Source: Rickettsiales bacterium
Lineage (GTDB): Bacteria; Pseudomonadota; Alphaproteobacteria; Rickettsiales; JABSSG01
Length of the DNA stretch: 62,385 nt
NCBI GenBank assembly: GCA_020049805.1
Contig: JAGVLN010000007.1
Location: 1 to 62,385, forward strand
Direction of reading: 5' to 3'
Part shown: positions 44,956 to 53,813 of the stretch, in pieces
Numbering within the stretch: the stretch's first letter is position 1
Layout: each line of letters begins with the position of its first letter
The notes under the pieces: generated by a model
What the model was told of the DNA's origin: nothing
Seen by the model: the letters and a program-made list of their open reading frames with translations, nothing else
Databases searched by the model: none
Position numbers and translations under genes: made by a program

Positions 44956-45621
44956 TTAAAAATCTAGATTAGTATAGTGCTCTGGTGGGTTAAAACCTTG
45001 AACATAATCAGTAAGTAACCCTCGAAAACTAGGACGAGATTTTACTAAACTATACCACTGCTTAATTTCTTTACTATGTTGCCATGGTATGTCATTTAAA
45101 AAATCTAATACAGAGATATGGCTAGCAGCAACTATGTCAGCTAGTGAAAAAGTCTCTCCTCCTAGCCAGTTTCGCTTCATTAATAACTCAGTCATATAAT
45201 CTAAATGTTTATATAAGTTGGATTTTGCTAAACGTATAACATCTGAACGAGGCGTAGCATTACGTGTATAATAACTGATAACTTTCTCTGCTAGAATTAG
45301 TCTTGTAACTTCTTGATTAAATTTATTATTAAACCAAAAAATTAATCTTCGATTCTCATTCTTAGCTTCAATATTAGTTCCCATAAAATCCACTTCAGGA
45401 TAAGCATCTGAGAGGTACGGAAGAATAGCATACCATTCTACCACAATTAATTTATCATCTTTAAGTACTGGTACAGTTGAAGCAGGGCTTAATTGCATAA
45501 AATGTTCATTATTTTGCCAGTATTTTTCAGAGCTTGATTGAAATTCCAAATGTTTTTCATTAAGCAAAATTCGTACCTGGCGAGAAAATGGACATAATTC
45601 AAAATGATATAATTTCCTCAT
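44956..45621 (-). CDS. Glutathione S-transferase family protein
   Basis: GST-fold protein, 221 aa. The N-terminal thioredoxin-like part has ELCPFSRQVRILLNEK and STVPVLKDD (cis-Pro in the VPVL block), and the C-terminal helical domain has ETFSLADIVAASHISVLDFL, the N-capping region of the family. Glutathione binding through a Cys or Ser near the N-terminus is inferred from the CPFS motif. It follows virD4 by nine bases on the same strand and is probably part of the vir transcript. Related GSTs occur in many Rickettsiales. Confidence 0.88.
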   Translation of the reverse strand: MRKLYHFELCPFSRQVRILLNEKHLEFQSSSEKYWQNNEHFMQLSPASTVPVLKDDKLIVVEWYAILPYLSDAYPEVDFMGTNIEAKNENRRLIFWFNNKFNQEVTRLILAEKVISYYTRNATPRSDVIRLAKSNLYKHLDYMTELLMKRNWLGGETFSLADIVAASHISVLDFLNDIPWQHSKEIKQWYSLVKSRPSFRGLLTDYVQGFNPPEHYTNLDF

Positions 45622-45630
45622 AGCTTTGCC

Positions 45631-47460
45631 TTATTCATTTTTTACTTCTTCAGGTGGTGCTTCTTCAGTTTTTATTTCTTCTGATTGTGTTGGAGGGGGG
45701 GCAGAAGAAAGACGTACTTTAGAAGGATCATAAGGTTCCTGTGTTGGTATAGGAGTTGGCGGCAGTAACCTTTTCTTAAAAAATCGATCTTCATAGTATT
45801 TAATTTTTTTCGATTTAATTGGTGGGAAAGATTCTATAAGTACTATTTGTTCATCACGTGGTAATAAAATAACTTCTTGCGGTAATAAAAGTGCTCTTTG
45901 CACTTCAGATACGTTTTCCGACCTACTAGCTGGGTTAAAATCTAAAAACTTTGGACGGCTCTGAGAAGCTTGTTCCACTGTTTTGTTACCACATAATTGA
46001 GAGATTAAGTTTGCTGTTTCTACGTTGTTAGCGGCAAAAGTAATACGGTAAGTAGTATTTGATAAAAATGAATTCATTCCAGCTTCTTCATAGATACCTT
46101 TTAATTGTTGGGTATCTTGAATAATTAAGAATAAGCGTACTCTATACCCCCTAAAATATGCAATACCGGTTTTAAAAGTCTCCATTTTACCTAAAGTTGG
46201 AAACTCATCCATTATGAATAATACGCCATATGGCTCTTCCTTAACATCTGGCAATTTGCGAGTTAAAAACTCTGAAGCTTGTTGATAAAATATTTGCATT
46301 AATACTTCTAACCTTTTAATGTTATCAGGAGTTAATCCTACAAATACTGTCGTCTTTTCTTTTTTAAAATTTTGAATATTAAAATCACTTGATGCGGTAG
46401 CAGTATCAATAAGCGGGTTAGCCCATAATTCTAGTCCTGAGTTTAATGTAGAAATAACCCCAGATCTTTCCTTATCAGCTTTCTGTAAAAATGCAGCTAT
46501 ATTCATATAAGCTACAGGATGAATATATTTACCAATCGTATCCAATACTACTGCAAGGTTATATACCACATCATCGCTACGCATAGTTCTTACTACCTCA
46601 CCAAAGGATTTAACCTTTTCAGGCACTGCAATAAGATATAATACTACCCCTACAAATAAGCTTCGAGCTTCGTTATTCCAAAATTCTTTCTCGGGTAAAA
46701 CTAAATTTGCTATTTTTTGAACATCGTCAACCATTTGCCCAGGTTTATTACTAATCCAATCAATTGGATTATAACAATGTGTTTTACCATCAGGTTCTGC
46801 CGGAGCCCATACATATACTTTTTGCCCAGCTTTAGCTCTCCATCCACTTGTAAACTGATGATTTTCTAATTTTATATCATGAACAAAAACTGATTCTTCC
46901 CAAAATAATAAATTTGGTATCACAAAACCCACACCTTTACCAGAACCTGTTGGTGCGAAAAGTAATGAATGTTGAAACCCGGATGCTACATAATAGCCTT
47001 CATCATCTTTTCCAAGCAGCATCCCACTTTTTGCTCGCAAACCAGCTTTAGTAATATCCTCTTGTGTAGCCCAGCGTGCATCACCATGTAAGGATTCCTT
47101 TTTCTTGAATGGCTTCCATTCCATAAAGCTTTGAAAACAAAATAAAAAGATAAGCAAGGCACTACCAAACAGCCCTATTAATGGCCCATATAATTTTAAA
47201 ATAAAATAATTATTGTCAGTTAATGATGCTAAAACTCTATTATCTATCATCCATTGTGTGTAATACATTAATTGTTCAAGGAAATATGTTAAAGTATAAG
47301 TATTACGAGAAACATAACCTTCACCAAAATCCAGCACTTGAATATATTGTGAACCAAATGATAAATATACAAAAGCTAATGCAGAAATTACAAATAGTAA
47401 TCCTAACACACTTGTAATAACTAAAAGATGCGCAATTAAATTTTTAATCTTTATAATCAT
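45631..47460 (-). CDS. virD4: Type IV secretion coupling protein VirD4
   Basis: Hexameric ATPase that receives substrates for the type IV system, 609 aa. Two N-terminal membrane helices (about 7-35 and 88-113) are followed by GDARWATQEDI, Walker A APTGSGKGVG (169-178), FIMDEFPTLGKM as Walker B, and IIQDTQQLKGIYE. The C-terminal acidic/proline-rich tail (TPIPTQEPYDPSKV and Glu-rich end) is typical of rickettsial VirD4. It begins in a TAATG overlap with virB11. Substrates with basic C-terminal tails are encoded elsewhere in the window. Confidence 0.97.
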   Translation of the reverse strand: MIIKIKNLIAHLLVITSVLGLLFVISALAFVYLSFGSQYIQVLDFGEGYVSRNTYTLTYFLEQLMYYTQWMIDNRVLASLTDNNYFILKLYGPLIGLFGSALLIFLFCFQSFMEWKPFKKKESLHGDARWATQEDITKAGLRAKSGMLLGKDDEGYYVASGFQHSLLFAPTGSGKGVGFVIPNLLFWEESVFVHDIKLENHQFTSGWRAKAGQKVYVWAPAEPDGKTHCYNPIDWISNKPGQMVDDVQKIANLVLPEKEFWNNEARSLFVGVVLYLIAVPEKVKSFGEVVRTMRSDDVVYNLAVVLDTIGKYIHPVAYMNIAAFLQKADKERSGVISTLNSGLELWANPLIDTATASSDFNIQNFKKEKTTVFVGLTPDNIKRLEVLMQIFYQQASEFLTRKLPDVKEEPYGVLFIMDEFPTLGKMETFKTGIAYFRGYRVRLFLIIQDTQQLKGIYEEAGMNSFLSNTTYRITFAANNVETANLISQLCGNKTVEQASQSRPKFLDFNPASRSENVSEVQRALLLPQEVILLPRDEQIVLIESFPPIKSKKIKYYEDRFFKKRLLPPTPIPTQEPYDPSKVRLSSAPPPTQSEEIKTEEAPPEEVKNE

Positions 47461-48470
47461 TATTCATCTGCCTTAAACTTCTGCCGATTCGGATCATGCC
47501 TAAAATACACTTCTGAAACATACCTAACACCACCACTTCCACGCTTCAATTGTACTACTACATCAATTACAGATAAGATATAATTTTTAATTTCATTAGG
47601 TGGCATACCTAAACCAGCTTGCATTACCATTAACTTTAACTGTTCAATTGCCATTAACGGAGCATCAGCATGCAAAGTTGAAATTGAACCAGGGTGACCA
47701 GTATTAATTGCTCGTAAAAAGCTAAATGCTTCAGCGCCTCTTAATTCTCCCACAATAATTCGATCAGGACGCAACCTTAAGCAAGCTTCTATTAGATCTT
47801 GAATAGTAACTTTAGCAATGCCTTGCCCGCCTTTTGAGGCTAATAAATGTACCCTGTTTAAATGGTTAGGTAAATTAATCTCTCGAGCATCTTCACAAGT
47901 TATTAACCTTTCTTCATGCGGAATCTCTAACAGCGCCGCATTAGTAAATGTTGTTTTACCTGTAGATGTACCACCACTTATAATAATGTTTTTTTTAGCT
48001 TTAATAGCTAACTTCAAAAAATCTTTAATATTATTTGCTTCTAGAAATTTGTTTAATAAAACATTATTTGGGTCCTCTACTTCTTTAGTACTGGTATGAC
48101 TAAAAGCACCTAATTTTTCATACCCATCTAGATCTAAATTTAATGTTGAACCTTTACGAATAGACATTGCTACAGTACCGGGTTCACAAGCCGGAGGAAA
48201 AACTATCTGTATCCTATAACCATTAGGTAAAGTAGCTGAGAGTAAAGGTGTAGCTTCTCCAATTTTTTGATCTGTAGATTGAGCAATTAAACGCCCTAAA
48301 CTTAATAAATGATCTAAATCGAGTTGCGGCACTTTCTCGTTACGCATATCTCCGTATTTTTCAACCCATACCTCTCCGGGCTTATTAATAGAAATTTCAG
48401 CTACTCCTTCTTCTTGAAATAAAGAATGAAAAGGTAGTAGAAATGTTTCTAATGCTGCAAATTTACTCAT
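47460..48470 (-). CDS. virB11: Type IV secretion ATPase VirB11
   Basis: Traffic ATPase of 336 aa on the cytoplasmic face. Walker A GGTSTGKTT at 166-174, the Asp box RLITCEDAREI, Walker B RIIVGELRGAEAF and the His box INTGHPGSISTLHAD are all present. It overlaps virB10 by four bases (48467-48470) and virD4 by one base, so the operon is tightly coupled. It powers pilus-independent assembly and transfer. Confidence 0.97.
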   Translation of the reverse strand: MSKFAALETFLLPFHSLFQEEGVAEISINKPGEVWVEKYGDMRNEKVPQLDLDHLLSLGRLIAQSTDQKIGEATPLLSATLPNGYRIQIVFPPACEPGTVAMSIRKGSTLNLDLDGYEKLGAFSHTSTKEVEDPNNVLLNKFLEANNIKDFLKLAIKAKKNIIISGGTSTGKTTFTNAALLEIPHEERLITCEDAREINLPNHLNRVHLLASKGGQGIAKVTIQDLIEACLRLRPDRIIVGELRGAEAFSFLRAINTGHPGSISTLHADAPLMAIEQLKLMVMQAGLGMPPNEIKNYILSVIDVVVQLKRGSGGVRYVSEVYFRHDPNRQKFKADE

Positions 48471-49780
48471 CTTACCGTTACCGCACCATTAGATAAATTA
48501 GATGGGAATAATAAATCACGATTAACAAAGACGCTTACTAATGTACCTTGATCTAATGTAATAAAAGGTTTAGTAGTAAAAGATTGCTGGGTTAAATTTT
48601 GTACAGTATTACCTAAAGCAGTTGTTTGTTGTTGAATAGCCTGTTGAGTTGGGCTTGAAGTTGAGCTAGATGTTATTGATCCATCAGTATTAGTTGTACT
48701 AGTTGTAGTAGAACTATTATTACTTCCTGTAGCTTTACTTGCTAAATCAGCAAAAGCTATATTTAAAGCACTGAATAACACTGCATTAGTTATAGCTGGT
48801 GCTAATTGAGTATCTACTATTCCTTCTACACCAGTAGTACCAAGAGGACTAACCGCAGGTGACTGTACATCAATATCATACCCGTCAGGCATAATAATTC
48901 TACTCCAGATAAAAATAATTCTAGTCTGACCTGGGGTATAACCGCCAGCAAATTGACCTATAAGCCTTGATCCTTTAGGTATGAGAATATTATTGCCTTT
49001 CTCAGAATATACATCTGAACTGACAATGCCTCTAATTGGACCAGGATAATTAGTATTAACAGGAGTTTCAAGTACTGCTTCTATAATTTTTCCTTGGGCA
49101 ATTAATAAGGACATATTACCAACATGGGTAATTTGTTGTTGCGTACTAGAGGTATGTTCTGGGACAAAATTTTCCACATACATAGGAGCAGCTTTTTTAC
49201 TATCCTTATCTTCGCTTTTTGAAGTAAGCATAATAGAAGAAGTAATCTTTGCCTGAGACCTTTGCTGATCAGAAGTTTTTAGAGGAGTTGCTACAGGTGG
49301 TGGTTGCTCTATAGCAGGTTTTGGCTTAGCTACAGGAGGAGCTATTGGTGGTTGAGGCACAGGTCTTGGCGTTGGTGTATTACTTGGCAAATTAAAATCT
49401 GCTGGTGGTGGAGGTGTATTAGGTATCTCCGGTAAGGATAATTCTTCTGAACTTCCAACTGGCGTACTTATTAGCCCCTCATTATTATTTGTCGAAGGTT
49501 GCGAATGACGAAAAAAACTAAAATATATTATTATGCATATTACTAACCCTAATACCCCGGCCATAACCATACTTTGTTTAGTATTACGACCTACTTGGGT
49601 CTTACTAAAATCAATTTCAGCTTTTTCATCCTTTTCTTCGAGCTCGTTATGATACAGACTATCTTTACTATTAATATCTATATTGCTAGGAATAGAATTC
49701 ATATCAGACATTGGGTTAGCATCTGATGATTCTTCAGGTCCTTTAACTATTTCTTCTTTATTACTATCCTTATCTTGCAT
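48467..49780 (-). CDS. virB10: Type IV secretion protein VirB10
   Basis: Energy-sensing channel protein spanning inner and outer membranes, 437 aa. A cytoplasmic acidic N-terminus (1-68), one membrane helix (about 70-90, VMAGVLGLVICIIIYFSFF), a proline-rich periplasmic rod (about 120-170, TPRPVPQPPIAPPVAKP) and the VirB10/TrbI C-domain with GNNILIPKGSRLIGQFAGGY, TRIIFIWSRIIMPDG and VFVNRDLLF at the end. It starts 20 bp after virB9. Confidence 0.95.
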   Translation of the reverse strand: MQDKDSNKEEIVKGPEESSDANPMSDMNSIPSNIDINSKDSLYHNELEEKDEKAEIDFSKTQVGRNTKQSMVMAGVLGLVICIIIYFSFFRHSQPSTNNNEGLISTPVGSSEELSLPEIPNTPPPPADFNLPSNTPTPRPVPQPPIAPPVAKPKPAIEQPPPVATPLKTSDQQRSQAKITSSIMLTSKSEDKDSKKAAPMYVENFVPEHTSSTQQQITHVGNMSLLIAQGKIIEAVLETPVNTNYPGPIRGIVSSDVYSEKGNNILIPKGSRLIGQFAGGYTPGQTRIIFIWSRIIMPDGYDIDVQSPAVSPLGTTGVEGIVDTQLAPAITNAVLFSALNIAFADLASKATGSNNSSTTTSTTNTDGSITSSSTSSPTQQAIQQQTTALGNTVQNLTQQSFTTKPFITLDQGTLVSVFVNRDLLFPSNLSNGAVTVR

Positions 49781-49800
49781 ATAACCTAATATATTTTTAT

Positions 49801-50220
49801 TTAGTTTTCCCTTATAGGAAAATAGAAACGCACAACATAAGATATATCTTGATCAAACTCATCCTCATGAGCAGCTTGAGATACAACATCAAATTGATAA
49901 GTTCTTTTATTTGTAATTACCGTCATATTTGTTCTTATATCTTCTTCTAGAGGTTTTACAAATAATCTATTAGCAATCGGAGTAAGATTCCAGGAATAAG
50001 CATCTCCTAGAGAAAGAGTTTTAACTTCTTCTCCTTTTTCAAATTCAATACTTGATTGAAAGCCACTTTTTACAAGAAGAAGATACACTTCATTTTCATT
50101 ATATACATATGTTTTAATCCTTCTATCGGTTGCCAATGGAATATCTCCATATGCACTTATGTTTAATAGCACTACAAAGAAAGTTAGGTATAATTTTGTT
50201 ATAATCTTACGACACATCAT
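49801..50220 (-). CDS. virB9: Type IV secretion protein VirB9, short form, 139 aa
   Basis: It has a signal peptide (about residues 1-24, KLYLTFFVVLLNISAYG) and the VirB9 N-terminal domain with LATDRRIKTYVYNENEVYLL, TLSLGDAYSWNL and the NMTVITNKRTYQFDV block. The family usually has an additional C-terminal domain of about 100 residues that binds VirB7 and forms the outer-membrane pore; that part is absent and virB10 starts 20 bp after the stop, so no remnant is left. Short VirB9 copies lacking the C-terminal domain are known in Rickettsiales beside full-length ones elsewhere. It overlaps virB8 by 14 bp. Confidence 0.92.
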   Translation of the reverse strand: MMCRKIITKLYLTFFVVLLNISAYGDIPLATDRRIKTYVYNENEVYLLLVKSGFQSSIEFEKGEEVKTLSLGDAYSWNLTPIANRLFVKPLEEDIRTNMTVITNKRTYQFDVVSQAAHEDEFDQDISYVVRFYFPIREN

Positions 50221-50941
50221 CAGACACCGTATAAAATTTGACTTGAAAACCCAATGGATTAATCATCCGCTCATCAAATGTCATTTGCATTTGGGTATAA
50301 TTCCATAAAACAGAGGCTATTTTATTATATTGCTTTTTGCTTCCTGAAGTTTCAGTAATTGCAAAGCGAACTTGAACATTATGATCGCCAGAAGGTGAGT
50401 CTTCCAAAAATTGCACTGAACGAACGGTTAAAATTGTAGAATTATTAGCAGCATATTTTGTAATAGGGTTAGTAGTGGGATTGTTAACGATATCTTTAAA
50501 TTGATTATAGACTGCAGTATTAGAAAACAACCTCACAACCGTAGAATAATTATAATTATAGTCAACAATATTGTATGTTTCTCTAGCTTTGAGATACATT
50601 ATTAAAAAATACTCGCTTATAGCTCTATCAGACGTCCATCTCTTGTCAGTAAAAGGGTTAACTATGTTAGTTATGCCTGTTTTATCTTCGATTTCGATAA
50701 CCATTGGTTCAACAGTTTTGCTTAATGTCACTTTACCGATGAAAAAAACACATACACAAGATGCAATAATTGATAGTACAGAAATTAAAAATAAAACATT
50801 TCTTTGAACTACTAACGTTTCATAACGATCATAATACCAATTACGTGCTTGGTATACATGCACTACTTCAGCACTATTATGCTCTATTACTTCGTCATTC
50901 TCATTTTTTTTCAAATTAATGAACTTAGAAAAAAAACTCAT
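50207..50941 (-). CDS. virB8: Type IV secretion protein VirB8
   Basis: Bitopic assembly factor of 244 aa. A short cytoplasmic N-terminus, one membrane helix (about 48-70, LFLISVLSIIASCVCVFFIG) and the periplasmic NTF2-like domain (ISEYFLIMYLKARETYN, TVRSVQF, RFAITET). I start at the ATG 50939-50941 because AAGG lies six bases upstream; the longer reading would begin at a TTG. It is the first gene of the vir operon here, 256 bp from the anmK stop side. Confidence 0.95.
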   Translation of the reverse strand: MSFFSKFINLKKNENDEVIEHNSAEVVHVYQARNWYYDRYETLVVQRNVLFLISVLSIIASCVCVFFIGKVTLSKTVEPMVIEIEDKTGITNIVNPFTDKRWTSDRAISEYFLIMYLKARETYNIVDYNYNYSTVVRLFSNTAVYNQFKDIVNNPTTNPITKYAANNSTILTVRSVQFLEDSPSGDHNVQVRFAITETSGSKKQYNKIASVLWNYTQMQMTFDERMINPLGFQVKFYTVSDDVS

Positions 50942-50996
50942 TTTAAACCTTAAGCTTATGGTTAATAACAACCAATTTTACTCTAACTTTAATAAA

Positions 50997-51025
50997 ATTA
51001 TCATAAAAAACTATATAGTTTGCAA
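50997..51025 (-). promoter_or_regulatory. Candidate vir operon promoter
   Basis: On the minus strand, -35 TTGCAA (51020-51025), a 17-base spacer and -10 GATAAT (50997-51002), 55 bp before the virB8 ATG. Confidence 0.5.
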
Positions 51026-51146
51026 CCCATGTCTCTTTTCTTAGAGATAATTTCTAAAGTTATTGCGGAAACCGTGTTTATAAAGCACAAAACCAATTCT
51101 TTAAAGATTAGACATAAAATAAATCATGTCACTAGGTGAATTATAA

Positions 51147-52256
51147 TTATGCGCTATAAAATCCACCGCCTGATACAGGTTTAATTACGCCTGTAGTAGT
51201 TGGCAAGCTTAAAGGCATACGCAAATATGCACGCGCAGCTAAAAAGCCAAAAGCTTGAGATTCAACAAAATCACCGTTTAATTGCGTTTCTTTAAATTTT
51301 AACTCATCAATATTTTGCACAGGTAAATTATAATCTTCTGCTAAAACACGCATTAAGTATTTATTATGCCTACCCCCTCCTGAAACAATCCATTTTTTAG
51401 GAGTTTTAGGAAGGAACTCCAAAGCCGCAGTAATAGTTTTAGCAGTAAAGTGAGTCAAAGTAGCTGCGCCGTCTGCTGCATTAAGAGAAGAAACCTTTCT
51501 TAAAGATCCTATAAATTGATTTCGATCTAAAGATTTAGGTGGTTTACGATGAAAATAATTATTATTCATTAAAAGCTCTAACCTTTTATGGTTTACAGCC
51601 CCTGAGGCAGCTATACTACCTTCGTTATCATATTTCAATTGCAACCTGCTATTAACCCAATCATCGATTAAGGCACAACCAGGGCCAGTATCAAAAGCTA
51701 TAATATTTCCTTCTGGATCTAAATAAGTAATATTTGCTACTCCCCCAATATTAACAATGATTGTTGGATGCTGAGTATTCTTAAATAAGGCCGCGTGAAA
51801 TAACGGTACCAATGGAGCTCCCTCTCCGCCATTTGCCATATCACGGCGTCTAAAATCTGCAACCACATTAATACCCGTTAATTCGGCTAATAATGATGGG
51901 TTCCCTAATTGCCAAGTTTTACAGGCCCTAGCATCATGGAAAATTGTTTGTCCATGAAATCCAATTAAATCAACTTGTTCTTTAGATAAATTCGCTTCCT
52001 TCAATAACTTACTAACTGCTTTAGCATGGTATATAGTAATTTCATCTTCCACATCAAGCAATAACTTGCTGTCATAATCTCCATAAATTATACGGCGAAT
52101 ATTTTGACGAAATAACTCAGGATAAGAAATGCTAAAATTCTTGCCTAAGCTAATAATCTTATCACCATTCGTTACCACCAAAGAGGCATCTAGCCCATCA
52201 AACGAAGTGCCACTCATAGTTCCAATAGTAGTTAAAGTTTTATTTGATTTACTCAT
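51147..52256 (-). CDS. anmK: Anhydro-N-acetylmuramic acid kinase
   Basis: Converts 1,6-anhydroMurNAc to MurNAc-6-phosphate, 369 aa. Phosphate-1 block TMSGTSFDGLDASLV (about 14-28), GFHGQTIFHD with the catalytic Asp region, IVNIGGVANITYL and AFDTGPGCALIDDW, all of the ASKHA fold. The C-terminal VSGGGRHNKYLM block is present. Together with nagZ it completes a muropeptide recycling path. It follows sodB by five bases. Confidence 0.95.
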   Translation of the reverse strand: MSKSNKTLTTIGTMSGTSFDGLDASLVVTNGDKIISLGKNFSISYPELFRQNIRRIIYGDYDSKLLLDVEDEITIYHAKAVSKLLKEANLSKEQVDLIGFHGQTIFHDARACKTWQLGNPSLLAELTGINVVADFRRRDMANGGEGAPLVPLFHAALFKNTQHPTIIVNIGGVANITYLDPEGNIIAFDTGPGCALIDDWVNSRLQLKYDNEGSIAASGAVNHKRLELLMNNNYFHRKPPKSLDRNQFIGSLRKVSSLNAADGAATLTHFTAKTITAALEFLPKTPKKWIVSGGGRHNKYLMRVLAEDYNLPVQNIDELKFKETQLNGDFVESQAFGFLAARAYLRMPLSLPTTTGVIKPVSGGGFYSA

Positions 52257-52261
52257 AATTT

Positions 52262-52891
52262 TTAGATATTAGCAAAATTCTCCTCAGCAAAATCCCAGTT
52301 TACTAGATGTTCTAAGAAAACAGAAACATAATTAGGCCTTAAATTTTGATAATCAAGATAATAAGCATGTTCCCATACATCACAGGTAAGAAGTGCTGCT
52401 TGGTTACGAACCAATGGCAAATCTGCATTTGCAGTTTTTTCTATTTTTAGTTTACCATTTTCAACTACTAACCAAGCCCACCCACTACCAAACTGTGTAG
52501 TAGCTGCATTTTTAAACTCTTCACAAAATTTCTCATAACTGCCAAAATCAGTATTAATCTGCGTTAACAAATTACCTCGTGGTTTTCCGCCTCCGCCTGG
52601 CTTCATACAATGCCAAAAAAATGAATGATTCCATACTTGGGCAGCATTATTAAAAATTCCTACTTTAGTTTTATCACCTGCTGATAGTAAAATAATTTCT
52701 TCCAAGCTTTTATTAGCTAAATCACTTCCATCTAAAAATTTATTTAAATTATTCACATATGCTAAATGATGTTTTCCATGATGATAACTAAATGTTCTAC
52801 TGCTCATATGCGGTTCAAGCGCATCGGAACTGTATGGTAGATCAGGTAAAACAAAAGGGTATTTATCTTGATTTGCATATTTATTAGTCAT
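52262..52891 (-). CDS. sodB: Superoxide dismutase, Fe/Mn family
   Basis: Cytoplasmic superoxide dismutase, 209 aa. Metal ligands are in [21 protein letters not shown] and the [11 protein letters not shown] block; GGGGKPRG and [10 protein letters not shown] are family blocks. The wording is of the iron type (FFWHCMKP), as in Rickettsia SodB. The ATG at 52889-52891 with the GGAGG site five bases upstream is chosen; an upstream in-frame TTG (52901-52903) is inside that site. Confidence 0.95.
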   Translation of the reverse strand: MTNKYANQDKYPFVLPDLPYSSDALEPHMSSRTFSYHHGKHHLAYVNNLNKFLDGSDLANKSLEEIILLSAGDKTKVGIFNNAAQVWNHSFFWHCMKPGGGGKPRGNLLTQINTDFGSYEKFCEEFKNAATTQFGSGWAWLVVENGKLKIEKTANADLPLVRNQAALLTCDVWEHAYYLDYQNLRPNYVSVFLEHLVNWDFAEENFANI

Positions 52892-52923
52892 ATTTTCCTC
52901 CAAAAAATCTATCTAAGGCGTAT

Positions 52924-53580
52924 TTAGAAAAAACTTGTGATCTTTGTCAAAGCTGCCATTCCAACTAAGGCTACCAAAATCACAACTGTTGTTGAGATAA
53001 TTAAACCAATTACTGCTGTAACCATACCAATAATTGCAGTTAGTCCATCTTTATACATAATCCCTAAAGACATGATAAAAATTGCTGCACTTGGTATAGC
53101 ATTACCAAATAATATCGGCAAAGCAATCGATACTGAACATAGAAAAGCAAGAATACCTATTACTCGCTCCGATGACTCCGTTAGGACTCCTGAATAGCGT
53201 GGCTTTAAAAATTTTGCAAGTTTCTTAAATAGTGGTTCAGATTTAGTAACAAAACTACGGAATGTATCAATTTTGATTTTCTTATTACGCAACCATTTAG
53301 GTAACCAAGGTTGTTCTAAACGATAAATTAATTGTATGGTCAAGATACAAAGAGGAATTCCAAAGATTGTAGTAAATCCAGGAGGAGTAGGTATAGGTAA
53401 AGCTATAGGGAAAGAGAGAATGGCCAATAGTAAAGCCAGGCCTTTATCTTTTAATTTATCAACAATGTCCCCAAATGAAATTTCTTTCTCCTCATGTTGA
53501 TTTAGAATATCATGTAATAAAGTAAGAATCGTTTCATTACCTTCTTCTATTTTAACTAGAGCCTTACTATTTTTTTTCAT
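52924..53580 (-). CDS. ExoD-like membrane protein
   Basis: Protein of 218 aa with the ExoD layout: [43 protein letters not shown], then membrane helices [34 protein letters not shown] and the final [18 protein letters not shown]. ExoD-family proteins are linked to exopolysaccharide or envelope functions, but the biochemical role is not known. It overlaps tatA by 14 bp and precedes sodB. Confidence 0.8.
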   Translation of the reverse strand: MKKNSKALVKIEEGNETILTLLHDILNQHEEKEISFGDIVDKLKDKGLALLLAILSFPIALPIPTPPGFTTIFGIPLCILTIQLIYRLEQPWLPKWLRNKKIKIDTFRSFVTKSEPLFKKLAKFLKPRYSGVLTESSERVIGILAFLCSVSIALPILFGNAIPSAAIFIMSLGIMYKDGLTAIIGMVTAVIGLIISTTVVILVALVGMAALTKITSFF

Positions 53581-53761
53581 TTTTTAATTTCCTCGTGTTC
53601 TTCTTTTCTTCATGCTGTTCTAAATGATCCGATTTTAAGCCATCGCGAAAATGGCGTATTCCGCGACCTAAATCTCCCATAACCCTAGGTAGTTTCCCTG
53701 CACCAAAGATAATCAATATTACTAATAAAGTTATAAGTAAATGTGATAATGAAATTCCCAT
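53567..53761 (-). CDS. tatA: Twin-arginine translocase subunit TatA
   Basis: A 64-residue protein with one membrane helix (about 8-24), the hinge [20 protein letters not shown] and the amphipathic helix, ending in a Lys/Glu-rich tail. It forms the protein-conducting complex of the Tat system. It lies 14 bp inside the start of the exoD-like gene. TatB and TatC are not in the window. Confidence 0.93.
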   Translation of the reverse strand: MGISLSHLLITLLVILIIFGAGKLPRVMGDLGRGIRHFRDGLKSDHLEQHEEKKNTRKLKNEKK

Positions 53762-53813
53762 GAATATAGCCTCTAATAAAAGTATTACACGATCATTGTG
53801 CCTGGATTAAAAT

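Noticed and set aside
49781..49800. Degraded C-terminal part of virB9 before virB10
   Set aside because: Only 20 bases lie between the genes, so no remnant exists.
52892..52903. Extended sodB start at a TTG
   Set aside because: The TTG lies within the ribosome site that serves the ATG at 52889-52891.
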